Assembly (NCBI GenBank): GCA_016794465.1
Contig: JAEUKA010000036.1
Span: forward strand, 310,001-374,000
Origin: Myxococcales bacterium
GTDB lineage: Bacteria > Myxococcota_A > Polyangia > Palsa-1104 > JAEUJZ01
Direction of reading: 5' to 3'
Length of the DNA: 64,000 nt
Part shown: positions 44,234 through 53,055 of the stretch, one piece after another
How positions within the stretch are numbered: position 1 is the first letter of the stretch
Layout: each line of letters starts with the position of its first letter
The notes under the pieces: generated by a model
The model's database searches: none
What the model saw: the letters and a program-made list of their open reading frames with translations, nothing else
Told to the model about the DNA's origin: nothing
Position numbers and translations under genes: made by a program

Positions 44234-46435
44234 ATGAACCACAGAGTGACCGCTTCGCTCGCGTTCGCATGGGTGATGCTTGGACTGCTGCTGCCAATGG
44301 CGTCGCAGGCAGGTGGCACTCGATCGATTCGGGTCACAACCTATCAAGAGTTTGCCGAGGGACAAGAGCAGGGCGTTCAGATTACCTCTCTTGGCGATGT
44401 GCATAGTGGCTGGTCGACGACACGCATCGAGCTGCCTCAGCCTGGCGACGATGCGATACGGGCTTTCGCGACGGCTCCTGATCGCAGTGTCTTTGTCGGA
44501 ACGGGCGGCGAGGCACCGAGCATTCACATCCTCCAAGCCGGCAAGCTCCGCAAGCTAGCCAAGCTGCCGACCACAACCTGGATCAGTGCGCTCGCGGTTC
44601 GCTCGACGCCAGCTGGACCGCATGTGCTCGCTGCGACGGTGGCCGATGGACGAATCTTCGATGTAGCCCCCGACGGCAAAGTCGAGCTGTGGGCGCAAGT
44701 AGAAGCCGAGCACATCTGGGGACTGGTGCGTGATGGTCAGACGACGCTGGTTGCGACGGCGCCAGGTCGCCTGCTACTCATCGACGATCGGGACTGTGGA
44801 CCGGGGCGACCCGTCGGGACCAAGACGCGCTCGCGCACGCTGTTCGAGAGCTCCGCCAAGCACTTTCTGTCGCTCCATCGAGGGGATGACGGCGCGTTTT
44901 ATCTGGGCACCAGCGACGAGGCGATTCTGTATCGGGTCACACTCGACAAAGACGGACGAGCAACCACCCGGGCACTGCATGACTTCGCGGGCAACGAGGT
45001 CCGCTCGATCGTGGTCCGCGACGGCAAGATCTACGCTGCGGTCAATGATATGCAGCGCGGTGATGTCCAGAGCCGAGGCGCCAAGATCACCATGCCAGCG
45101 GCCGGCACGGTCCCGGGCGTAAAGCCGACACCACCGACGACAACAACGGCGCCTCCTTCGACCAGTCCCGTCGAAAAGAAAGGACGCGGGGCGCTGTTTC
45201 GGATCGATGAAGCCGGTCGAGTCGAGCAGCTTCACGCAATCTCCGATGGATTTTTTAACGATGTGACACTTGATGGCGATGGCAGCTTGCTGGCCGCAGC
45301 GTCGACCCCTGGTGGTCGTGGACGAGTCTATCGCGTGCTCCCAGACCGCACCGTGATGACCGCGCTGGAGGTACCGGAAAGCGACGTTCTCACACTCTCG
45401 CTCAGCAGTGCTGAGCGACTCGTTGGGACGGGTGGTGCGGCAGCGATGTATCAAGTAAAAACCACACCAGCGACGGGAGCTTCATATCAAAGCAAGGTCT
45501 TGGACGCGACTGCGCTGGCTCGCTTCGGAGCGCTGCGGTTCCTCGGTGACGGAGTGCGAGTCGAGACGCGCAGTGGCAACGTCCAAAAGCCCGATGCCGC
45601 CTGGAGTCCGTGGCAGTCGCTCAGCAAGCTCACCAAGCTTCCCACGACGGGAGAACAGACTGGTGAGATCGCGTCGCCGCCGGGTCGCTATCTCCAAGCG
45701 CGCTTCCTGTTTGCAGAGCAAGCGGTGCTGCGCGACTTTTCGGTGTACTACCAGCCGGTCAATCAGCGACCGCGTATCACCGATATCACCGTCGGAGAAG
45801 ATCCACTGTCGCGGCTTGCCAAGGGCATCAAGCCAAGCCTTCTGCGGCCCAAGTCTCCGCTCGTGAAGCTGCGCTGGAAGGTCGAAAACCTTGACGACGA
45901 CGAACTCAATTATCGCGTGTTCATCCGTCGCACTTCGAGCAGCTCGGGTAGCTCGATCGGAACCCTTGGCCCTGAGCTCGGCTGGCTTCGGCTGTCTGGT
46001 TCCGACCCGATCACTCGCAGCGAGCTTGACTTCAACACCGAAACCGTCGGCGATGGGCTGTACGACGTAAAAGTAATGGTCAGCGACGAGCGAAGCAATC
46101 CTGGCGATCTGGCCCTCACGCATGAACATGTCTCTTCGCCCTTTCTCATCGATAACCGGCGTCCAGAGTGGCAAGACGTACGCTTTGATGCGGCGACGCA
46201 GACACTGTCCGCAAAGGTGTCCGATGCGGCCTCGTTCATCACCGACCTGGCGCTCTCGATAGACGGCGGGGACTTTCAGCCTCTCGCGCCTCGTGATGGA
46301 GTGCTCGATAGCCCGATGGAGGAGGTCTTACACAAGGTGACCAAACTCCTGCCGGGTGCCCACACTCTGCTGCTCCGTACGAGTGATGCAGCAGACAACG
46401 TCGCAACAACGCAGCTAGTTATCCAGGCCAAATGA
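44234..46435 (+). CDS. Secreted beta-propeller protein
   Basis: The ATG at 44234 gives a clear signal peptide (MNHRVTASLAFAWVMLGLLL, cleavage near 28); a GTG at 44225 overlapping the S55 gene stop is also possible. The 733-residue product has repeated strands of the type APDRSVFVGTGG, GPHVLAATVADGRIFDV, GAFYLGTSDEAILYRV, which form a WD40/NHL-like propeller, and a fibronectin-like C-terminus (VRFDAATQTLSAKVSDAASF). The gene is coupled to the S55 peptidase, so it may be its partner, substrate or scaffold. Confidence 0.75.
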   Translation: MNHRVTASLAFAWVMLGLLLPMASQAGGTRSIRVTTYQEFAEGQEQGVQITSLGDVHSGWSTTRIELPQPGDDAIRAFATAPDRSVFVGTGGEAPSIHILQAGKLRKLAKLPTTTWISALAVRSTPAGPHVLAATVADGRIFDVAPDGKVELWAQVEAEHIWGLVRDGQTTLVATAPGRLLLIDDRDCGPGRPVGTKTRSRTLFESSAKHFLSLHRGDDGAFYLGTSDEAILYRVTLDKDGRATTRALHDFAGNEVRSIVVRDGKIYAAVNDMQRGDVQSRGAKITMPAAGTVPGVKPTPPTTTTAPPSTSPVEKKGRGALFRIDEAGRVEQLHAISDGFFNDVTLDGDGSLLAAASTPGGRGRVYRVLPDRTVMTALEVPESDVLTLSLSSAERLVGTGGAAAMYQVKTTPATGASYQSKVLDATALARFGALRFLGDGVRVETRSGNVQKPDAAWSPWQSLSKLTKLPTTGEQTGEIASPPGRYLQARFLFAEQAVLRDFSVYYQPVNQRPRITDITVGEDPLSRLAKGIKPSLLRPKSPLVKLRWKVENLDDDELNYRVFIRRTSSSSGSSIGTLGPELGWLRLSGSDPITRSELDFNTETVGDGLYDVKVMVSDERSNPGDLALTHEHVSSPFLIDNRRPEWQDVRFDAATQTLSAKVSDAASFITDLALSIDGGDFQPLAPRDGVLDSPMEEVLHKVTKLLPGAHTLLLRTSDAADNVATTQLVIQAK

Positions 46436-46495
46436 GGACCGGTCTGTGGTATATTGGTGCTGCAAAAGTGACCAGTCCTTGGGGAGAAGATTCCT

Positions 46496-47434
46496 GTGCC
46501 AAGTGTTAGCTATGCGCTCCGGTTCATCTCGGGCAAGTATCAAGGTGGCGAGTTTCCGCTGCACAAAGGCCGCGAGATCGTCATCGGTCGATCGAGCGAA
46601 CTGGAAATGGTCCTCATCGAGGACATGGTGTCGCGTCGGCATGCCGCCATCACCGTGAACGGAGACGAGCTGACGATCGCCGATGTTGGCTCGACGAACG
46701 GAACCTTCGTCAACGGGGAAAAGGTCAAGCGCGCCCGGCTGAAGGAAGGCGACCGCATCCTGATTGGCACCTCGATCATGAAGGTCGTCACCGTCGATCC
46801 CGCCAACAACATGACGGAGGCGGAGGCCAAGAGTCAGCTCGAGAAGCGCGGTCAGCAGCAGATGCAGAAGACCTCGGCTTCGACCCGAGCGATGACCGGC
46901 AACATCGAGGAGATTCCACTTCCCGATCTGCTGCAGCTGTTCTCGACCTCGAAGCGGACCGGCGTGCTGACCGTCAGCGGCCCGAACGGCAGTACCGGTC
47001 AGATTTACCTTCGCAAGGGTCAGCTTTACTACGCGACCATCGACGATTCCTACGAGATGAAGCCGGACAAGGCGGCGTACCGAATCCTGACTTGGGAGAA
47101 GGGCACGTTCGAGCTTGACTCGACGGAAGAGAAGACCTTCCTCGAGGAAATCAAGGACTCGACCGAAGGTCTGCTGATGGAAGCGATGCGGATCGTCGAT
47201 GAGATGCAGCGTCTCGAGCCTGAGCTGCCCGCGCGCACGGCCCAGCTGACGATTCCCAAGCCGCTCGTGCCAGCACTCAGTGAGCTGAGCAAAGACCAGC
47301 TGGAAGTGTTCCAGGTCATTCTCAACGGAGCGACGACGCAGGGTGTGCTCGACAAGAGCCGTCAAGCCGACTGTGATGCCGCGCAAGTCCTCGTCGATCT
47401 GCTCAAAAAAGAGTACGTGATCGCTCGCGCGTAG
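46496..47434 (+). CDS. FHA domain protein with DUF4388/PATAN domain
   Basis: The GTG at 46496 follows GGGGAGAAG, a good ribosome binding site. The 312-residue protein has an FHA domain (VIGRSSELEMVL near 28, MVSRRHAAI near 44, DVGSTNGTFVNGEKV near 63) that reads phosphothreonine. A DUF4388 domain (GNIEEIPLPDLLQLFSTSKR near 137, then TGVLTVSG, GQIYLRKGQLYYA) follows, and a helical C-terminus. This combination is typical of myxobacterial signalling and motility proteins. TATATT lies about 45 bp upstream as a possible -10 element. Confidence 0.88.
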   Translation: MPSVSYALRFISGKYQGGEFPLHKGREIVIGRSSELEMVLIEDMVSRRHAAITVNGDELTIADVGSTNGTFVNGEKVKRARLKEGDRILIGTSIMKVVTVDPANNMTEAEAKSQLEKRGQQQMQKTSASTRAMTGNIEEIPLPDLLQLFSTSKRTGVLTVSGPNGSTGQIYLRKGQLYYATIDDSYEMKPDKAAYRILTWEKGTFELDSTEEKTFLEEIKDSTEGLLMEAMRIVDEMQRLEPELPARTAQLTIPKPLVPALSELSKDQLEVFQVILNGATTQGVLDKSRQADCDAAQVLVDLLKKEYVIARA

Positions 47435-47516
47435 CTCCTCCGTCCTTCTCTTTCCCTGCCTGCCCCACCTCTTCCAACACCAGATTTTCTAGTCTCGGTA
47501 GTGATAAGATGCGTCT

Positions 47517-48677
47517 GTGAAGACCATCGTCGCTGCATTCCATCCGACCCCCCCAAGCGAGCTCCATCAGGGGCTTCTTCATCGCCAGGACATTCGCCTG
47601 CTTACCGTCGGAAGTCTTCCCGAGCTGATCGATCGCTTGGGCAAGGGAGCTGACCTGTGTTTGATGGGTCCGCAGCTGGCCGATTGCGGGGCCGCCACCG
47701 CGAGCCAAGCGCTGCGCAGTCACCGTCGCAGCCATCCAATTCCGATCTTCCTTATCCACACCGGAACCGCGCATGCGGTCGCGCTGCCGCCAGGTCTATT
47801 TGATGAAGTCATCGAGTGGCCTGCTCAGCATGCGACGCTGCCGATTCTGCTGGCGCGCTATTTGGGAGTCCCTGCCCGCTCATTCGAGCGACTGCCGCTG
47901 AAGGTTCATGTCTATCTCGGAACGGGAACCTCCGTCTCGAACCATCCCGACGCGTTCTTCGGAACGACCATTGACATCAGCAATGAAGGCCTGCTGCTAC
48001 GTACGAATCGAGCTGTGCACGTCGGTGACCGGCTGGCCATTCGGTTCACACTCCCGAGTCGTCCGCAAGCCATTGGTCTTACCTGCAAAGTGGTCCGCAT
48101 CGACACCCGGACCTACGCTCCTGACGCAGCCGCCGCGCTGGTGTTTGATCCGCCTCAGGACGAGGCTCGGATCGTGCTGCAAGAGTTTTTCAAGTCGGCC
48201 AGTGGTCGGTCGTTCCGCTGGAAGATGATTCGCGAAGGCCAGCGACAGATCGTCAAGCTGTCAGGAGTGCTCAGCGCAGAGGTCGATCTGTCCCCCCTCA
48301 AGCAGCTACGCGGAGAGATCGACTTCAACCTGCGCGAGTTCCGCCGCATCAGCTCCGACAGCATCCAGACCTGGCTCGATCTGGTACGTTCCCTACGCGG
48401 TGCCTCGAAGATTCGACTCCTAGAGTGCCCCAGCCAGTTTGTCCAGCAAGCCAACGCCATCAGCAACCTGCTCGACAACACCGAGGTCGTGTCGTTCTTT
48501 GCTCCCTATGTTTGCAGTCGCTGCGGACTAGATGAAGAGCAGCTGATCGACGTTCGCCGGGATCTCTACACCATCCACGGAACCATCGAGCGGCGGCCTC
48601 CCAACTTCGGCTGCGTCCGCTGCGGCACAACGATGGAATTTGATGACATACCTGAGCGCTATTTTATGTTTCTGTAA
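47517..48677 (+). CDS. PilZ-STAS signalling protein with C-terminal zinc ribbon
   Basis: The GTG start gives 386 residues. The first ~115 residues resemble a receiver domain without phosphorylation residues. A PilZ domain (about 125-225; DISNEGLLLRT, VGDRLAIRFTLP) would bind cyclic-di-GMP, though the RxxxR motif is not clear. A STAS-like fold follows (about 240-325; VKLSGVLSAEVDLSPL, REFRRISSDSIQTWLDLV). Two CxxC pairs (CSRCG near 331, CVRCG near 365) make a zinc ribbon. The order receiver-like, PilZ, STAS, ribbon is unusual. It is likely cytoplasmic. Confidence 0.75.
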   Translation: MKTIVAAFHPTPPSELHQGLLHRQDIRLLTVGSLPELIDRLGKGADLCLMGPQLADCGAATASQALRSHRRSHPIPIFLIHTGTAHAVALPPGLFDEVIEWPAQHATLPILLARYLGVPARSFERLPLKVHVYLGTGTSVSNHPDAFFGTTIDISNEGLLLRTNRAVHVGDRLAIRFTLPSRPQAIGLTCKVVRIDTRTYAPDAAAALVFDPPQDEARIVLQEFFKSASGRSFRWKMIREGQRQIVKLSGVLSAEVDLSPLKQLRGEIDFNLREFRRISSDSIQTWLDLVRSLRGASKIRLLECPSQFVQQANAISNLLDNTEVVSFFAPYVCSRCGLDEEQLIDVRRDLYTIHGTIERRPPNFGCVRCGTTMEFDDIPERYFMFL

Positions 48678-48722
48678 CATCCACTTTCGTTCTCGTTGCG
48701 ATGCTGCTGAAGGGAGTCACTC

Positions 48723-51188
48723 ATGCCAGAGCTTGCCACGCCGGTTGTTCTCCGTTTCCCTGCACCAAGCGATGGGTCGCTCATCAGCGTTCCCGCCACC
48801 TTGCACGCGGTCGGTGAAGACGCACGTTCGCAGCTGACGTTGCAGCAGTCGAAGCCTGGTCTGCACCTGTTGCTCAGCGGTGACCGCGACTACTACGTCT
48901 GTGTGCCAAGTCCGCTTGCGAAAGTAACAACCACACAGTTGAAAGCCCAGGTTGGTCGCGCTGTGGCGGTGGTCTTCGCAGGTCGTCCGGAAGTGCGGCG
49001 CCGTCTGTCGCAAGCCATCGAAACCCTCGCCCAAGAGAAAGTCAGTAGCGCCAATCGGTATGCTGCTGATGAACAGTCTGTGGACGCCGGCCAGCAGAGC
49101 GCAGCGCTCAACCTGATGAGCGGAATCTACGGAGCGCAGCCACTCTATCTGCTTCCCGACGGAAAGCTGAGCCTGAATCCAGCGGAACCGACGCCAACCA
49201 GCATCGATCTGTGCGATGTGTTTGTGGCCACTGCGCGCTGGATCTCCTCTCGGCGACGCTCGACCTTTGAGTGTCTGTTTCCACCAAGTGCATTCCATCC
49301 CGATCTTCCTACTCGCAGCGAGCGAATGACGGCCCAACAAGGAGCCGTTCTGCTGACTCAGGTTCGCGATGGACTGTTGGCCGCTTCCGTCGGTGGTGAA
49401 GGTGCAGTAGAAGATCCTCTGCGTGCCGTTCAGCTGCGGTCGGCAGCCCTTACGATTCTGTCGCACCTGCTCGCGACTGCGGCCAAGGACGCGACATTCC
49501 GTACGGTGGCAGATCAAGCAGCGGAGGCGATCTTCACGCTGATTGAGGAAGAGACGGACGATCCTTCTGCTCGGCCCGCGCTGCGCAGTCACGCCATTCA
49601 GTTGTTGCAAATGCGCGCTCCGGCACTTACGGAGCCACATCGCCAAAAAGCCCAAGAGCTGCTGCGGAGCTTGATTCGACAGGCGCCTCCCTATGCAGAT
49701 CTTCCGTCGGTGTGGCGCTTTGCGATGTGCTCGGCATTCGACTTTCATGAAGGGGAAGTTGAGCTGCTCCGCAATCGCTTTGGCTTTGTTGATGCCCCGA
49801 TCGATGCGACGACTCCCAAGCTGCCGTTTGAGAAGGAGCGCTATCACGTCCTGCGGGCTCCGTTCACAGGTCCGCAAGGGCAGCCCATCCTCATCTTTGC
49901 GCGAACGGCTTCTCCCAAAGATGAAAACACCGAGATGGGAAGCGATGCCTTCGTCGGTGTGCTCATCAACAGACATGCCCAGCTCGGCTCCTTTGACATG
50001 CAGGCCAGCGCGTCCCAAGTCCGGCAAGTTGGCTACAAGCTGATGATGAACTCGCAGTGCGCGGGACTGACAACGCGCTTTGCGATTGCCAAGATGTTTC
50101 CCGATGCGGACATCTACTCGTCGTGGGACTCGACCTATTTCCGGACCGACTCGAAGACAGGGAAGGTGAACTCGTCCGAAGGACTCGACTGTTTTATGGC
50201 GGTTCTGCAAGGCATGAGCAAGAGCGAGCGGCACGCCGAGCTGAGTGATCGCATCAAGCAAGCGCAGTGGCATCACGAGCAAGGACAGCGCGATGGCTTT
50301 GTGCAGTTCGTCGGTCCCGCGCATCCGCTGGTGATCTCGCGCTACTCCGATGTGAATCAGGATGGGAAGGCGGACTACTACGACGGCTTCCTCGACTTCC
50401 AGCTCAAGAGCATTCAGACCGATCTGCAAGCTTCGGCAACGCCGCGTGATCCAGGGGTTTCCGCAACCCAAATAGGAGGCGAAGCAGCGACGGGACTGAA
50501 CTGGGCGGCAGGGAGTCTCAACAGAGTCACTCAGTACTCGGATCTGTGGCGCGGACTGCCCGGTGATAGCGAGCTGTTTTACATTTTCTCGTCGGGTGGT
50601 TTCTACTCTCACCGTGAGCCTCCGCAAGATGTTCCGATTGGCAAGAGCGCCGGAGCCATCGATCTCGGACGACAGCCCGCAGTGTGTCGGATCACGCAGC
50701 AGAGCACACCGAGTGATTCCGAGCCCGGACTGACCATTGAGGTGATGTGTCATAGCTTCCTGTCTCATGCGGCTCCGGAGCTCAAGCGACTGCTCTGTGC
50801 GGCGGAGGCGCTGCGGCGATCACTGGACGTAGGAATCCTCCCTGCGGAAGGTCCGCTGGCGACGCCACTGGCGCAGCGCGGAGCACTCCTTTTGACGCTG
50901 GCCGGACTCCTCGAGTTTCCTGCCGATCAGAACTTCATCGATGGTCTGTGGAGCATGGCGCTCCAGATGCTCAACCTGCCGAGCATCTCGCGTTCAGTTG
51001 TACGAAGCTGCATTACCGACGCCGATCATCACGCCTCCAACTACTACGGATCACGGCGCGGAATCGTCCAGCTCATCGGCGACACCAAAGTAGAGAGTGC
51101 GCTCAAGAAGGCAGATCCAGTGGCCTATGCACGGCTTGCCAGCGACGATGCAAGCGTAGGCCGAGCACTCCCTCTCCAGCTTCCGTAA
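48723..51188 (+). CDS. Large protein of unknown family
   Basis: The 821-residue protein starts with a good site (GGGAG, 6 bp upstream). I recognise no family. It has no signal peptide or transmembrane segment. The middle (about 360-560) looks globular (YHVLRAPFTGPQGQPILIFA, FVGVLINRHAQLGSFDM). A calcium-binding-like DVNQDGKADYYDG near residue 543 resembles an EF-hand or dockerin loop, which is odd for a protein without an export signal. The flanks are helical repeats. A phospho- or c-di-GMP-signalling link is suggested only by the two upstream genes. Confidence 0.75.
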   Translation: MPELATPVVLRFPAPSDGSLISVPATLHAVGEDARSQLTLQQSKPGLHLLLSGDRDYYVCVPSPLAKVTTTQLKAQVGRAVAVVFAGRPEVRRRLSQAIETLAQEKVSSANRYAADEQSVDAGQQSAALNLMSGIYGAQPLYLLPDGKLSLNPAEPTPTSIDLCDVFVATARWISSRRRSTFECLFPPSAFHPDLPTRSERMTAQQGAVLLTQVRDGLLAASVGGEGAVEDPLRAVQLRSAALTILSHLLATAAKDATFRTVADQAAEAIFTLIEEETDDPSARPALRSHAIQLLQMRAPALTEPHRQKAQELLRSLIRQAPPYADLPSVWRFAMCSAFDFHEGEVELLRNRFGFVDAPIDATTPKLPFEKERYHVLRAPFTGPQGQPILIFARTASPKDENTEMGSDAFVGVLINRHAQLGSFDMQASASQVRQVGYKLMMNSQCAGLTTRFAIAKMFPDADIYSSWDSTYFRTDSKTGKVNSSEGLDCFMAVLQGMSKSERHAELSDRIKQAQWHHEQGQRDGFVQFVGPAHPLVISRYSDVNQDGKADYYDGFLDFQLKSIQTDLQASATPRDPGVSATQIGGEAATGLNWAAGSLNRVTQYSDLWRGLPGDSELFYIFSSGGFYSHREPPQDVPIGKSAGAIDLGRQPAVCRITQQSTPSDSEPGLTIEVMCHSFLSHAAPELKRLLCAAEALRRSLDVGILPAEGPLATPLAQRGALLLTLAGLLEFPADQNFIDGLWSMALQMLNLPSISRSVVRSCITDADHHASNYYGSRRGIVQLIGDTKVESALKKADPVAYARLASDDASVGRALPLQLP

Positions 51189-51199
51189 GCCACGCTGCG

Positions 51200-52894
51200 C
51201 TAGCGTAAGAATCCCGTTACACCCACCGCTTGCCATGCCGAGCGGACCGCAGTCACAGACTCTGCTTTGGCTCCATACAAGTCTTGTGCAGAAGCCACCA
51301 TCGCGTCCGCAAGATCATCGGCATCGGCATAGCGATGTAGATACGTGGTGACCGCTCGATACAAGACTGCGGCGGTCTTTTCTGGTCCGATCTGCTGGGC
51401 GATCAGGAATCCCGCATGGCCGACAAATCCGGCATTATACCGTCGCAGAGATCGCTCTAACAGAGACACTGCCGCGCCGGCAGAGTAGCCCTCTTGGGCA
51501 GTCACCTGTTGACTGCGCAAGCGCGCTTGATTGGTGCGAGTGGGGTCTTCAAGATCGGCCAGTGCCGCCGTTCCTTGCACAGGCCGATACACCGACTCTC
51601 CTACTGTCCAGTTGGCTTGTGCAGGAGTCATCGCGCGCTCTACCAGACACGCCCACAGGTTGGCCAGTCCTTCATCGATTGCACCGCTCTCTCCCTCGGC
51701 AGCTAGCTCGGAAGTAGATCGTGTCAGCGCGTGGCCATACTCATGGGCGACCACATCCAGCGCGGCTCCGGAAGGCAGCAGCTGCGGCGGTGATCCGGCT
51801 CCGAACAGCAAGCGCTGACCGTCGAACAGTGCGACCGGAAGCGGCGGCACGCGAACCTCCCCATGCGTCACCGCAACCAAGCCCCGGCCACTACCATCCC
51901 ACCCAAAGCGCTGATGAGTGGTCGCAAAGTAGTCCCACAGCGTCGCCAGATGCGCATGAACAGAGACAGCATGCGGACTGTCCCAGCCATCGGAACGGGA
52001 GCTTGTCACTGTGCGGCCCGGGAGTCGCTCCAGCGGCTTTGCCAGCGTCGTCCGCTGCGATCCCCGGCGCAGATCTTCTAGCGAATAGGAGTCACTCCTT
52101 TGCGCAATCGACAGCTCATGCAAGTCACCCAGCACACCGACACCACGACCACTCACAGAGAGCGGAACATCCGTCGCTGCCACCAGCTCCTCCCGCGCAC
52201 GAACAGAGAGATCCTGCGCCGACAAAAACCACGCCTGACGAATCGGTAGCTCGCCATCCTGACCCGACAGCTCGATCCGATAGACCAGGGATAGACGACG
52301 CTGCGCCGGCAGATAGTACAGCTTGGGAGTCGTCGCTGCCGCGCTCACCTGAGGCAGCTCTTTGGCCAAGAGTCGCAGCGCTTCCTGACGCGCCTCCTCC
52401 GCTCCATAGCGAGGAAGAGAGGACTCTGCCGGCCAGCTCATCAGCGGCACCGTGTGCGCATGGATGCGTCGGAGCCGGCCTTCTGAGTCGATATGTCCGG
52501 TCAGACTGCCGCCCCACACCGTCACCTCGCGCTGCACTTGCCGCAGCGTCACATGCCGAGAGCCATCCCGCTCGGTCACCGTATCAACAAGCTCCAGCTG
52601 CACGCTGGACTCACAGCCAAACAGCGTTGGATAGCGCAGCAGCAGCTTCTCAATCGCCGTCGCTGGTGTGCTTCCCGTCGCGAGCAGAATGTTGAGCGAG
52701 TCCGCATGCGCCACCGTCCGCAGCTCCGTGTGGTAGCGCAGCCGCCCGCCAAAGCTGTGCCGCAGCTCGACCTCTGCCTGCATCTGCGCCTTGGCAAGCT
52801 GTCCTTCATCGAGCAGCGCGGGCCGCGTTGGCACTTCCAGTTCTCGACACCCCAGCACCACCAAAATCAGTCCACAGACCATCCGGTACGGCAT
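51200..52894 (-). CDS. M4 (thermolysin-family) zinc metalloprotease lipoprotein
   Basis: The ATG at 52894 follows AGGAGG and gives 564 residues. MPYRMVCGLILVVLGC shows a lipobox. An FTP-type propeptide region (about 50-230) precedes the catalytic domain: HEYGH near residue 384 with Glu in the zinc site, AIDEGLANLW as the third ligand motif, and the His-bearing VGHAGFLIAQ near 500. A longer frame to 53221 would lack a signal peptide. It is probably an exported protease retained by a lipid anchor. It converges on the unknown 821-residue gene and diverges from the lipase-like lipoprotein gene. Confidence 0.88.
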   Translation of the reverse strand: MPYRMVCGLILVVLGCRELEVPTRPALLDEGQLAKAQMQAEVELRHSFGGRLRYHTELRTVAHADSLNILLATGSTPATAIEKLLLRYPTLFGCESSVQLELVDTVTERDGSRHVTLRQVQREVTVWGGSLTGHIDSEGRLRRIHAHTVPLMSWPAESSLPRYGAEEARQEALRLLAKELPQVSAAATTPKLYYLPAQRRLSLVYRIELSGQDGELPIRQAWFLSAQDLSVRAREELVAATDVPLSVSGRGVGVLGDLHELSIAQRSDSYSLEDLRRGSQRTTLAKPLERLPGRTVTSSRSDGWDSPHAVSVHAHLATLWDYFATTHQRFGWDGSGRGLVAVTHGEVRVPPLPVALFDGQRLLFGAGSPPQLLPSGAALDVVAHEYGHALTRSTSELAAEGESGAIDEGLANLWACLVERAMTPAQANWTVGESVYRPVQGTAALADLEDPTRTNQARLRSQQVTAQEGYSAGAAVSLLERSLRRYNAGFVGHAGFLIAQQIGPEKTAAVLYRAVTTYLHRYADADDLADAMVASAQDLYGAKAESVTAVRSAWQAVGVTGFLR

Positions 52895-53055
52895 TGGTCC
52901 TCCTTGTTCACGCAGACCCAAGCACTGCGCAGGCCAAGCCTTTTCCGACGAGAACGCTGACACTCCGTCCTCACCGATGGCCGAGCAGCGGACCGCATCC
53001 GACGTACCGGACAAGCTGCTTGTTTGACAGTGCCGGCTGTGGCTATTGTCCGCGC

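Noticed and set aside
48717..50768. 683-codon open frame antisense to the 821-residue protein
   Set aside because: It lies fully opposite a well-supported gene, shows no family pattern, and long antisense frames are expected in GC-rich DNA.
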